Shown piece by piece: positions 25,751-33,296 of a DNA stretch of 64,000 bases (within the stretch, counting starts at the first letter, position 1; every line of letters begins with the position of its first letter). Below the pieces are notes generated by a model, which worked only from the letters and a program-made list of their open reading frames with translations, made no database searches and was not told the origin of the DNA. Location of the stretch: the NCBI RefSeq assembly GCF_014843845.1, contig NZ_JHQS01000006.1, positions 62,001-126,000 of the forward strand, given 5' to 3'. The stretch is from Mesorhizobium amorphae. Its GTDB lineage: Bacteria; Pseudomonadota; Alphaproteobacteria; Rhizobiales; Rhizobiaceae. The position numbers and the translations under genes were made by a program.

Positions 25751-26083
25751 CCTACATCGCAAATCTCAGATCTAGGGCTGTTTGGGCGACCCCACAGGAA
25801 TCAGCAGGGGCCACGGCGCCTAGGCAGCCAATGCGCGAACGGCGTTGGAACGAATGTTCGTCTTCCTCGTTGAAAATGCTGGCCGGATGCCCTTGTGCCC
25901 CATACCCTTTCCGGCCAAGCCTTGATAGGCCCGCTGCTATGCCCTGGCAGCGGGCCATTCTTTTTTACGGAATCGAGGAGATCACGCCGAAGGTGAAGAG
26001 GCGCTAACCGGCCAACGCCATTCGGTATCAGCAGAAACACTGCCCAGCTTGCGCCATCATATCAGACAAGCCTAATGTAAATC
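25751..26083. other. Accessory intergenic region with plus-strand terminator
   Basis: No protein gene is convincing. An intrinsic terminator is present at 25928-25966. No plus-strand gene ends before it, so an unannotated small transcript or a remnant gene is possible. Confidence 0.5.
25928..25966 (+). terminator. Rho-independent terminator without an upstream gene
   Basis: Arms GGCCCGCTGC (25928-25937) and GCAGCGGGCC (25947-25956) are perfect, followed by ATTC and six T. Confidence 0.75.
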
Positions 26084-26437
26084 ATGATCTGGCCATGGAG
26101 CGGGCGCTGTGGCGCATCCGGGTTGGGCGCTATCATCGCCGCCGCCTGCGCTTTCGGAATGCCGTTGGCATCGGCACATGATGATAGCTGGTATGAAAAA
26201 CAGTGCTGCGAGGACGAGCATTGCGAGCCGATCGCAAATGGCACCGTTCAGGAAACAAGCAAGGGCTTCAAAGTGCCGTCCGGCGAGTTGCTACCTTACG
26301 CGGACGGCAGGGTGCGTCAGTCACACGACATGCGTTTCCATTGGTGCCATGCCCAAAAAGCAGGCCGGCATCGTCAAAAACCATCTGGCAACCCTGACAT
26401 TACGATCTGCCTGTACGTGCCGCCCAAGTCATTCTGA
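26084..26437 (+). CDS. Small secreted cysteine-containing protein
   Basis: The 117-residue product has a signal peptide ending ASA (GLGAIIAAACAFGMPLASA) and a mature part HDDSWYEKQCCEDEHCEPI ... VPSGELLPY ... ICLYVPPKSF. This CC...C pattern with a closing C-L-V-PP is familiar from many short exported proteins of rhizobia, function unknown. At least four Cys suggest disulfides. It is the only intact gene between the two transposons. Confidence 0.72.
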   Translation: MIWPWSGRCGASGLGAIIAAACAFGMPLASAHDDSWYEKQCCEDEHCEPIANGTVQETSKGFKVPSGELLPYADGRVRQSHDMRFHWCHAQKAGRHRQKPSGNPDITICLYVPPKSF

Positions 26438-26970
26438 AATTTCTGCCCTTAAGACTGAGTGCCCTGTTCACCGGGGCCTATAGGAAGGATCTGACCGGCC
26501 ACGCCCATTGCCTCATCAGCCAGAAAGCCTCGCTAGATGGTCGCGGAAGAAAAGCTGGGGCTCCCGAGGGGAAGTAGGCACGTCCAGCGGCCCGGCGGCC
26601 GGGGTGGCTTGGGCTTTGACCGCCGGGCCTAGCCGGAAAACGGGGTAGGTTCGCCGGCCGGCGAGGTTATAGGCCGACTTGCGTCGATGCAAACTTGGCA
26701 AAACGGGGGTGTTTGGTTCCCTTCTCCTCAAATTGGATGAGACCAGAGTCGCAACCGTGACTATGCCTGACCGTCGGCAACGTCATGCAAAAAAGGACGC
26801 CGGCTGCCGATCGGAACAGCTAACAGAGATCGGCATGCCGGCGCTCTACTACCCCAACCCTGCTTCATTTATCGGTGCGTTGTGGCGAGCGCACAACTAA
26901 GCCAAAATGATAGGGTCTCCCTACCTCACCGGGCGGATGAAATCTGCTTGCCGGCACCATCAAGATCAGG
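26438..26970. other. Accessory intergenic region with hairpins and direct repeat
   Basis: No convincing gene. It contains repeat copy 2 (26454-26485) and two hairpins. One is GGCCCGGCGG (26589-26598) with CCGCCGGGCC (26620-26629). The other is GCCGGCTGCCGATC (26799-26812) with GATCGGCATGCCGGC (26828-26842, one bulge). Confidence 0.55.
26454..26485. repeat. Short direct repeat, copy 2
   Basis: GACTGAGTGCCCTGTTCACC, then GGGGCCTATAGG, matches copy 1 at 23274 with three changes and the same orientation. Confidence 0.65.
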
Positions 26971-26978
26971 AATATAAT
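26971..26978. repeat. Target-site duplication, left of transposon 2
   Basis: AATATAAT, repeated exactly at 29022-29029. Confidence 0.93.
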
Positions 26979-27042
26979 CCGCATATTATACTTGACGTAC
27001 CCACATTAACGGATTAGGTTGATTCCATAAGGAGTTAGACCG

Positions 27043-28002
27043 ATGTCCGTGCTTTCAGACCGCCACTTTCACGACGAAGCCGCCGCCTACAAGTTCGTAG
27101 AAGCCAGGATTTGGCCGAACGGCCCCGTTTGCCCGCATTGCGGCGGCTTTGAGCGCATTTCGAAGATGGAAGGCAAGAGCACCCGCATTGGCACCTACAA
27201 GTGCTACCAGTGCCGCAAGCCCTTTACCGTGAAGATCGGCACCATCTTCGAAGCCAGTCACGTCAAGCTCAACCATTGGCTACAGGCGATCTTCCTTATC
27301 GCTTCGTCCAAGAAGGGCATTTCGAGCAACCAGCTTCACCGCACCCTTGGCGTGACCTTGAAAACCGCTTGGTTCATCTCGCACCGCATCCGTGAAGCCA
27401 TGCGCGACGGCAAGCTTGGTCCGCTCGGCGGCAACGGCATGATCGTAGAGGCCGACGAGACCTATTATGGACCGACCAAAGAGAAGCGCACCCTTTCCAC
27501 TCGTGGCCGACCCTTCACCAAAAGCGGCAAGACTGGCCCGTCAAACAAGCGCGCTATCCTTGGCCTAGTCGAGCGCGGCGGCAACGTTCGCACCTTCCAT
27601 GTAGTGCAGGCGACCAAGGTCAACGTTGCGGCGCTGGTGACTGAGAACGTCCACCACGAAAGCACCCTCTACACCGACGAGAGCAAGCTCTATCACGGCA
27701 TGAAGGATCACTTCGCCGCTCACGATAGCGTCAAGCACACTGGCGGCGAATACGTGCGCTACGAAGGCGGCGCCGTCATCCACTCGAACACCATCGAAAG
27801 CTATTTCTCGGTGTTCAAGCGTGGCATGCGCGGCACCTACCAGCATTGCGCCGAGAAGCATCTTCACCGCTACCTCGCCGAATTTGACTTCCGCCACAAT
27901 CAGCGCGTAGCCCTTGGCGTGAATGACGAAGCGCGCGCCGCCCGCATCCTTGATGGTGTCGTCGGCAAGCGCCTGACCTATGAAACGACTAGTGCAAGGT
28001 GA
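27043..28002 (+). CDS. IS1595-family transposase (transposon 2)
   Basis: The 319-residue enzyme has a zinc ribbon (Cys30, Cys33, Cys54, Cys57), an LHRTLGVTLKTAWFISHRIREAM helix segment and the ISXO2-like catalytic core. Catalytic residues are Asp138 in EADETYYG, Asp212 in YTDESKLY, and Asn249/Glu252 in HSNTIESYFSVFKRGM. AAGGAG is 9 nt upstream, and a TTGACG -35 box lies in the terminal repeat with TAGGTT 17 bp on. The frame is intact. The small gene at 28011 follows at once. Confidence 0.95.
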   Translation: MSVLSDRHFHDEAAAYKFVEARIWPNGPVCPHCGGFERISKMEGKSTRIGTYKCYQCRKPFTVKIGTIFEASHVKLNHWLQAIFLIASSKKGISSNQLHRTLGVTLKTAWFISHRIREAMRDGKLGPLGGNGMIVEADETYYGPTKEKRTLSTRGRPFTKSGKTGPSNKRAILGLVERGGNVRTFHVVQATKVNVAALVTENVHHESTLYTDESKLYHGMKDHFAAHDSVKHTGGEYVRYEGGAVIHSNTIESYFSVFKRGMRGTYQHCAEKHLHRYLAEFDFRHNQRVALGVNDEARAARILDGVVGKRLTYETTSAR

Positions 28003-28010
28003 GGCACCCT

Positions 28011-28199
28011 ATGGCGTCTGGCGACCGTCCAAATACCGCCCGAAAGCCGCCCGGAAAAAAGACCGGAAAGCTTAGTCAGAAAGAGCAATCCGAGCGGTTC
28101 AAGGAGGCCGCTCGGGAGCTTGAGGCGGATGAAAGCGGAGAGGCGTTCGAGCGGGCCTTGAAAGCCATCGCTAAACCAGCTTCGCCGCGTGGCGGATGA
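28011..28199 (+). CDS. Small basic cargo protein of transposon 2
   Basis: The 62-residue product has a basic, proline-rich N-terminus (RPNTARKPPGKKTGKLSQKEQ) and an acidic helix (SERFKEAARELEADESGEAFERALKAI). Similar short proteins occur in alphaproteobacterial mobile DNA, function unknown. The start ATG lies 8 bp after the transposase stop, with GTGAGG as ribosome site overlapping that stop, so translation is probably coupled. Its 3' end overlaps the convergent HEPN-like gene by 29 bp. Confidence 0.72.
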   Translation: MASGDRPNTARKPPGKKTGKLSQKEQSERFKEAARELEADESGEAFERALKAIAKPASPRGG

Positions 28200-28986
28200 A
28201 CACCCGGCTTGCCTCAAAGACATCTCTCGCCTCTTCGTCCGTATAGGTCTGTTTCGGGTGCATGGTTTCGTTCCGCCAGACCTCTTTGATCTGCCAAAGA
28301 TAGCTAGAGGCGGCGGCCCAACGGCTCTTTTCCTCTCCTTTCGGCATAGCCTCTATCTTCTGGTTGAGGTCTGAAAGAAGAAAGCCCCATACCCGTTGGG
28401 TGTTTGGAATATTGAGTTTCTTGCATAAAAACTGAAGAGTGACTTCCAACGCTCGCATGAGGTGAAACACCGTCGCGGTGTTTCTTGCGGTAGCTAGGCA
28501 TTTCCCTGCCTCTTCAAGGTCATACTCAGTGTCGGGGAAGTTAGCGATTACATCCGCGCCGAACGTCTCGGTCGCTAACGCAAAATAGTCCGCAGTTCGC
28601 ACGTTGAGGGCGAACAATCTGGAACTCTCCAACTCATCCCTAAACGTTTGGGCTAGCGTCTCGAACTTCATGCCCAACTCCACGTAGTTGAGAGATTTGT
28701 CCTTCAGCATCTGAACAATGCGTTCCGCCGCTTTGCTCGATATCTTTGCTCCCATAGGGCCGCAGCTCTCTATGAACGGCTTAAGAAACGCATCGAATTG
28801 CTTGGCACCTCTCTTGTCGATTTTAACGGTGGGCATCTCTGGTTTGTGTTCGTTCAATGTGCGGATCAAGGTCGACATTGATGCCAGTTGCGATATCGCG
28901 TGAACGAAAGGTTTCGCCTTTACCTCAAGCATGCCCCACAAGCTCCACAGCTCGCCGGGCGCGAATCCATCCCCGGCGCTACTCAC
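28171..28986 (-). CDS. HEPN-like domain protein, cargo of transposon 2
   Basis: The 271-residue soluble protein has a helical N-terminal region and a C-terminal helical domain: RNTATVFHLMRALEVTLQFLCKKL, then YLWQIKEVWRNETMHPKQTYTDEEARDVFEASRVFIRHAA. The WRNETMHP segment fits the Rx4-6H signature of HEPN ribonucleases and is the best clue to function. A role as an RNA-cutting toxin or defence factor is inference. GTG 28986 is the likely start, inside the transposon, with AAGGTG upstream; ATG 28932 is an alternative. The frame also stays open past the element end, but that part cannot belong to the mobile gene. Confidence 0.75.
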   Translation of the reverse strand: MSSAGDGFAPGELWSLWGMLEVKAKPFVHAISQLASMSTLIRTLNEHKPEMPTVKIDKRGAKQFDAFLKPFIESCGPMGAKISSKAAERIVQMLKDKSLNYVELGMKFETLAQTFRDELESSRLFALNVRTADYFALATETFGADVIANFPDTEYDLEEAGKCLATARNTATVFHLMRALEVTLQFLCKKLNIPNTQRVWGFLLSDLNQKIEAMPKGEEKSRWAAASSYLWQIKEVWRNETMHPKQTYTDEEARDVFEASRVFIRHAAKLV

Positions 28987-29021
28987 GGTAGCACCTTGGG
29001 TACGCGAAGTACAATATGCGG

Positions 29022-29029
29022 AATATAAT
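29022..29029. repeat. Target-site duplication, right of transposon 2
   Basis: AATATAAT, identical to 26971-26978. The restored target is CAGG-AATATAAT-CCTC. Confidence 0.93.
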
Positions 29030-29109
29030 CCTCCGTTGCGGCGACCCCTGGAGATCGCCAATGGCGCCAATCGGTCGAAACACGCCTTAACGACCTACTG
29101 GACCGGGCA

Positions 29110-29648
29110 ATGTCACTCATAACGGCCCTCGACATGATGGAAGTCGATTGCGATCTGGAGGAAACCGCAGACGACGAGCCGTCCCTTGGCTGCCTCGATG
29201 ATCTGGAGCTAGACAATTGCGACGACGAGGACGGCGGCGGTAACGGCCGATGCTCGGCGCCATCGAACGCCATCCAACGTCACGGGAAAGTCCATGGGGC
29301 CGCAGCGGCGAGCTAGCGGTCTCCTACGGCGGCGGCAACTCGCAACAGGACTGGGGAGGCTCCCGCGCCACCGCTCCAGGCCTTGACGACTGTGAGGTCG
29401 AGAACGAGCACGGCGACGACGTGCTGGACGAGCCGCACGACGGCCGAGAGGACGACGAGCGCGAACTTGGCTGGACAGAGCACATTGACCAGCGCAAGGC
29501 GGGCATCGTCGAGAGCAATACATAGAACGATCCCGATGGCGAGCCGCTGCTCGGCTGGTCCGAGAACCACGGCAAAGGCGTCATGCTCTGTGAGCCGGCG
29601 GACGATCGCGAAGACGACGACGAGCGGGAGCAGCCGGACCACTACTGA
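29110..29648 (+). pseudogene. Degenerate acidic repeat protein gene
   Basis: The first part (to about 29245) reads DMMEVDCDLEETADDEPSLG, then a D/E-rich run. The related continuation (MLGAIERHPTS ... LDEPHDGREDDERELGWTEHIDQ) is in another frame. The end (DPDGEPLLGWSE ... EPADDREDDDEREQPDHY) continues that frame after an in-frame TAG at 29523-29525. Repeated EPSLG/ELGW/EPLLGWSE units separated by acidic stretches match a family of very acidic rhizobial hypothetical proteins. One frameshift and one stop make it a probable pseudogene. Transposon 2 ends 88 bp upstream. Confidence 0.65.
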
Positions 29649-29815
29649 AGCAAGTAAATTGGTGCACCCGGGAGGTCCCGCTCTGTCCTAGATTGAGCTA
29701 CGAGCGCTAACTTCGGCAGAGGCTAAAAGAACAGGGTCGTTCGAACAATTTAGAGATTGGGGTAACCGACACATGCATTGGAATTAGGGGCAAGGTTCGA
29801 ATGAGATGCCGCTTT

Positions 29816-29845
29816 GGCCCGCAGCCTCACGGTTGCGGGCCTTTT
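29816..29845 (+). terminator. Terminator-like hairpin at the 3' side of the DUF1127 gene
   Basis: Arms GGCCCGCA and TGCGGGCC are followed by TTTT on the plus strand. The T run faces plus-strand transcription. It also lies just beyond the minus-strand DUF1127 stop. Confidence 0.6.
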
Positions 29846-29851
29846 CATTGC

Positions 29852-30049
29852 TCAGCCCCTGCGTCTCGACGCCGAGCTGCGGAACGCATACGTCGTGATG
29901 TCGTCACGGGAAATCCCGATGTCGCTGAGCATGTCGTCTGGTGCGTCACTCAGTTCGTCCATTGCCTTCAACAGCGCCTTCTGTTCGGCTCGGCGACGGA
30001 GCCAATCGACAAGGGGACTAACTGCGACAAGAGGAAGCTTCATAAGCAT
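29852..30049 (-). CDS. DUF1127-like small protein
   Basis: The 65-residue product ends with ALLKAMDELSDAPDDMLSDIGISRDDITTYAFRSS, matching the L-D-L-x-DIG-x-SR-DI core of DUF1127, the arginine-rich short proteins linked to RNA regulation and growth in alphaproteobacteria. The ATG at 30049 has GAGGAG 7 nt upstream; a second ATG lies two codons later. Expression would be driven from the 30050-30120 region. Confidence 0.75.
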   Translation of the reverse strand: MLMKLPLVAVSPLVDWLRRRAEQKALLKAMDELSDAPDDMLSDIGISRDDITTYAFRSSASRRRG

Positions 30050-30151
30050 CCGAGTACTCCTCACCGCTTGCAGATACACCCCGCGCAGCAAGCTAGGTCC
30101 GATGCGTCGATGCGTCTGTGACAAAACTCACAGGCCCGTTCGGCAAAAACT

Positions 30152-30180
30152 GCCCGGCTGCCTCGGTGGCGGGCTTTCTT
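30152..30180 (+). terminator. Terminator-like hairpin
   Basis: GCCCG (30152-30156) pairs with CGGGC (30170-30174), followed by TTTCTTT. Confidence 0.5.
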
Positions 30181-30314
30181 TATATTGTGGCAGAAAAGTC
30201 ACGCAGCTTGAATATGCAGAGCTTCAACCGGCGCGAGCTTATTATTCAGCTAAGCGAGGCGTACCGTTGTTCACGGGCGAAGGGGACGCCCGACAACACT
30301 CCTCCCGAACTAGC

Positions 30315-30349
30315 GCCCGCTGCTTCTCCCTGGGTGGCGGGCCTTTTTT
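30315..30349 (+). terminator. Rho-independent terminator
   Basis: GCCCGC (30315-30320) pairs with GCGGGC (30337-30342), followed by six T. Confidence 0.65.
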
Positions 30350-30442
30350 CATTGTCCCGGCTACCCCTACGGCTACCCAAAGGCGGATTTGTCAGGGTAT
30401 CCAATAAGTCAATAGAATGCAGATTATCGTTTGATTTCAACA

Positions 30443-30528
30443 TGGTGCGGACGACGGGAATCGAACCCGTACGATCAGAGATCGAGGGATTTTAAGTCCC
30501 TTGCGTCTACCAATTCCGCCACGTCCGC
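30443..30528 (-). tRNA. tRNA-Leu (anticodon UAA)
   Basis: Read on the minus strand, the acceptor arms GCGGACG and CGTCCGC pair, the D-arm is GTGGCGGAATTGGTAGACGC, the anticodon stem-loop GGGACTTAAAATCCC gives anticodon UAA, a long variable arm follows (class II tRNA), and the T-loop is GGGTTCGATTCCC. Discriminator A and CCA are encoded. It marks the right edge of the accessory segment, as tRNA genes often do. Confidence 0.97.
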
Positions 30529-30714
30529 GCCTGTTGCTTTTCGGGGCTTCGCGCCAAAACGTCAACAGCCTCTGTGCAGGCACAAGAATGCGTCCCTCCT
30601 CAACATGGGCTGCGGAGGTCGCAACAGGCTGTGCGGGAGCCTCGGCATCCGAGAACCGAGCTGCCTCAAGCGCTCGATGTCCCGCGCACGCGGGCGCTGA
30701 AACAGGCAGTCGTT

Positions 30715-31293
30715 TCAGGCCGGAATTGGGTGTAATTTCAGGTGCTGGATGAGGATGATCGTCTTGGCGTCGACGATGCGGCCGTCGGCAATACCGGCCA
30801 GCGCGTCATCAAGGGTCATTTCCAGGACTTCGATGTCCTCGCCTTCCTCCGGTGCGCCGCCGCCGGCCGAAATGCGGTCGGCGGGCGTGTAGCGGGCGAT
30901 GAAGAACCAGAGCCGTTCGGTCACGCTGCCTGGGCTCATATAGGGGGCAAACAGCCGCTCGACGTTCTTCAGACGATAGCCGAGTTCCTCCTCGGCTTCC
31001 TTGCGGATACAGGTTTCCGGGTCGTTTTCGTCGAGCAGGCCTGCGCAGGCCTCGATCAGCGGCTCGCGATGGCCGGTGACATAGGCCGGATAGCGGAACT
31101 GTCGCACAAGCAGCACCGTCGAGCGCTCGGGATCGAACGGCAGGATCACCGCGCCGTCGCCGCGATCGTAGGTCTGGCGGATCTGGGTCTCCCACTGCCC
31201 GTCACGGCGGCGATAGTCGAGCACGGTCTTCTTCAGGACCGCCCAGTCATCGGAAAGCACTTCCTCCGAACGGATGCGAATGCGATCTTCCAT
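30715..31293 (-). CDS. NUDIX hydrolase, NudK/ADP-sugar pyrophosphatase-like
   Basis: A 192-residue NUDIX protein with the box GLLDENDPETCIRKEAEEELGY (about 95-116, REx-EEEL core) and preceding FRYPAYVTGHREPLIEACAG. The C-terminal VLEMTLDDALAGIADGRIVDAKTIILIQHL matches NudK/ADP-ribose pyrophosphatase members. GDP-mannose or ADP-ribose are the likely substrates. The start at 31293 is chosen because upstream in-frame residues do not fit the family. Confidence 0.88.
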   Translation of the reverse strand: MEDRIRIRSEEVLSDDWAVLKKTVLDYRRRDGQWETQIRQTYDRGDGAVILPFDPERSTVLLVRQFRYPAYVTGHREPLIEACAGLLDENDPETCIRKEAEEELGYRLKNVERLFAPYMSPGSVTERLWFFIARYTPADRISAGGGAPEEGEDIEVLEMTLDDALAGIADGRIVDAKTIILIQHLKLHPIPA

Positions 31294-31458
31294 GATGAAC
31301 TCCGAAAACCTCCCGTGCTCGCGCATGAGGCGTAGCCGTGAACCGCCATTCATGCAATCGGGCCAGCCATTGGTCCAGGGCATTCAATCACTGCCCCGTG
31401 TCTGGTGCTGGCCGCATCGCCTGACTAAATAGCGGATTACGCCCTCCAGGAGCTTTCG

Positions 31459-32562
31459 ATGACCACATCGCTTTTCCAGCCGATCACGCTTGGCGGCCTC
31501 AACTTTCCGAACCGCATCGCGGTGGCGCCGATGTGCCAGTATTCCGCCGAGGACGGCTCGGCCAGCGACTGGCACCTCCACCACTGGATGAACCTGGCCA
31601 TGTCCGGCGCCGGCATGGTCACCGTCGAGATGACTGATGTCGAACGGCGCGGCCGCATCTCGCATGGCTGCCTCGGGCTTTATTCCGACGACAACGAGGC
31701 CGCGGCCAGGCGCACGCTCGATGCGGCCAGGCGCGTCGCCCCACCCGGCACGAAATTCGGCACCCAGCTTGCCCACGCCGGCCGCAAGGCCTCCAACAGG
31801 CGGCCATGGGAAGGCGGCGGACCGCTCGCGGCCGATCAGGATCCCTGGCCGGTCGTCTCCGCCTCGGCTATCGCCTACGACACAGGCTGGCAGGTGCCTC
31901 ATGCCCTGGAGGACGGCGAGATCCTGCAACTCATCGAACGCTTCGCCGAGGCGGCAAGGCGGGCCGAACGGGCAGGCTTCGATTTCATCGAGCTGCACGC
32001 CGCGCACGGCTATCTGATCTTCCAGTTCCTGTCGCCGCTGTCCAACCAGCGCACCGACCGTTGGGGCGGCTCGCTGGAAAACCGCATGCGCTTTGTCGTC
32101 GAGATCACCAAGGCGGTGCGGAAGGCCGTGCCCGGGCTGATGCTCGGCGCGCGGCTGTCGGTGAAGGAATGGGTCGATGGCGGCTTCGATGTCGAGGACG
32201 CGATCGAAGTGGCCAAGGCGCTGAAGGCTGAGGGCATCGCCTATCTCTGCTGTTCGAGCGGCGGCAATTCGCCATTGCAGCAGCTGCCGTCAGGCCCCGG
32301 CTATCAGGTGCATCTGGCGGAAGCCGTGCGCAAGGGAGCCGACATCCCGACGCGCGCCGTCGGCCTGATCGACGATCCGCAGCAGGCCGAGATGATCATC
32401 GCCGACGGCCGCGCCGATATGGTGGCGCTGGCCCGCGCCTTCTTGGCAGATCCGCGCTGGGGCTGGCGTGCGGCGGCCACCTTCGGCGAGGAAATCCACC
32501 CGGCGCCGCAGCTTGCCCGCTCGGTAACGACGATGCGGCACTGGATGAAGGCGGCGGGTTGA
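31459..32562 (+). CDS. NADH:flavin oxidoreductase, YqjM-like old yellow enzyme
   Basis: A 367-residue TIM-barrel FMN enzyme reducing activated C=C bonds with NAD(P)H. Visible are the N-terminal PNRIAVAPMCQYSAEDG (Cys of the YqjM type near 26), QLAHAGRK, the HAAHGYLIFQFLSPLSN active-site loop, RTDRWGGSLENR, and the FMN-phosphate end DMVALARAFLADPRW. It is the thermophilic-like/YqjM subclass. The physiological substrate is unknown. Confidence 0.93.
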   Translation: MTTSLFQPITLGGLNFPNRIAVAPMCQYSAEDGSASDWHLHHWMNLAMSGAGMVTVEMTDVERRGRISHGCLGLYSDDNEAAARRTLDAARRVAPPGTKFGTQLAHAGRKASNRRPWEGGGPLAADQDPWPVVSASAIAYDTGWQVPHALEDGEILQLIERFAEAARRAERAGFDFIELHAAHGYLIFQFLSPLSNQRTDRWGGSLENRMRFVVEITKAVRKAVPGLMLGARLSVKEWVDGGFDVEDAIEVAKALKAEGIAYLCCSSGGNSPLQQLPSGPGYQVHLAEAVRKGADIPTRAVGLIDDPQQAEMIIADGRADMVALARAFLADPRWGWRAAATFGEEIHPAPQLARSVTTMRHWMKAAG

Positions 32563-32672
32563 TCGACTGCGTCGACAACGGGTTGATCGCGTCGGATTGC
32601 GGCGACTGAGACGTTTGGGCGCACGCTGGCAGACACGATTGCAACCAAATTGGCTGCTTTGCGTTGGCGGCC

Positions 32673-32951
32673 ATGATGGACAGCAAACCTTTTGAAACGC
32701 CGGTGGTGGTCGAACTCGGCCATGTCGGCAAATATCGCCAGATCCGCAGCACGCGGGAAGCCGCGGAGTGCCTGATGACGGTGTGGCCGCTCAACCGCGG
32801 CCCACGGCATCGTGATGCGCTCGACACTTGCCTCAAAGTGCTGGAGGGATATCGCTCGACCGCCGATGCGCGGCGGGCATTGATCGAAGCCGCCAAGGAA
32901 TCGGAGGTGCTGGTTCCCGACGACAGGCTGCTCGACAGCAAGCTGCATTGA
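32673..32951 (+). CDS. DUF982 domain protein
   Basis: The 92-residue soluble protein (VGKYRQIRSTREAAECLMTVWPLNRGPRHRDALDTCLKVLEG) matches DUF982, a family confined mostly to Rhizobiales, function unknown. ATG 32673 or 32676 can start it; a TTG at 32664 is also in frame. It is followed 31 bp later by a DUF2188 gene. Confidence 0.85.
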   Translation: MMDSKPFETPVVVELGHVGKYRQIRSTREAAECLMTVWPLNRGPRHRDALDTCLKVLEGYRSTADARRALIEAAKESEVLVPDDRLLDSKLH

Positions 32952-32982
32952 ACTACGGGGGCATCTTCAACCGGAGGACTTC

Positions 32983-33222
32983 ATGGCGAAGCTGACTTAC
33001 AAGATCGTCGAGCATGATGGCGGCTGGGCCTACAAGGTCGGCTCGACCTTCTCGGAAACGTTCCCCAGCCATCAGGATGCGCTGCGCGCCGCCGAGATCG
33101 CTTCGGCCGAGCAGCAGATTGCCGGCACCACGGACGGCATCCAGTACGAGGACGCCGACGGCAAATGGCATGACGAACTGGCCGATGGCCGGGATCGGCC
33201 GCAAACCGAAGTTTCCGATTAG
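32983..33222 (+). CDS. DUF2188 domain protein
   Basis: The 79-residue protein YKIVEHDGGWAYKVGSTFSETFPSHQDALRAAEIASAEQQ matches DUF2188, a small beta-rich family of unknown role. GGAGG lies 7 nt before the ATG. Probably co-transcribed with the DUF982 gene. Confidence 0.87.
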   Translation: MAKLTYKIVEHDGGWAYKVGSTFSETFPSHQDALRAAEIASAEQQIAGTTDGIQYEDADGKWHDELADGRDRPQTEVSD

Positions 33223-33296
33223 CCCGGTGTTGGTGACTGCGGCGGCTGCGGATGCCCCCCGAGAGCATCCTGCCAGCCACTCGCAAGAGCGGTTGA

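Larger units (their letters stand above)
26979..29021 (+). mobile_element. IS1595-family transposon 2 with HEPN-like cargo
   Basis: The 2043-bp element has 25-bp terminal inverted repeats beginning CCGCATATT (left 26979-27003, right 28997-29021, 22 of 25 matching) and an exact 8-bp AT duplication. It carries a transposase, a small basic protein translated just after it, and a convergent gene for a protein with a HEPN-like motif. The ends differ from those of transposon 1, so these are two distinct elements, not a composite transposon. Confidence 0.92.
30050..30442. other. Intergenic region with two plus-strand terminators, possible small RNAs
   Basis: No clear protein gene. Terminator-like hairpins at 30152-30180 and 30315-30349 both face the plus strand, with no gene ending before them. 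A short open stretch from ATG 30213 (MQSFNRRELIIQ) lies between them but runs on without a recognisable end. The pattern fits one or two short noncoding RNAs, or decayed genes, beside the tRNA. Confidence 0.45.

Noticed and set aside
23575..29021. Composite transposon formed by the two IS1595 elements
   Set aside because: Their terminal repeats differ and each has its own 8-bp duplication, so they inserted independently.
29852..30124. Longer version of the DUF1127 gene from 30124
   Set aside because: The segment before ATG 30049 lacks a ribosome site and is arginine-rich; GAGGAG directly precedes 30049.
22258..30442. CRISPR array or cas genes in the accessory segment
   Set aside because: The repeats are few, unequal and mostly hairpins; no regularly spaced repeats and no cas-like proteins.
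30443..30528. tRNA-Leu 3' end as an attachment site with a copy at the left edge
   Set aside because: I looked for the CCCGTCGTCCGCACCA end near 22258-23600 and elsewhere and found no second copy; no integrase either.
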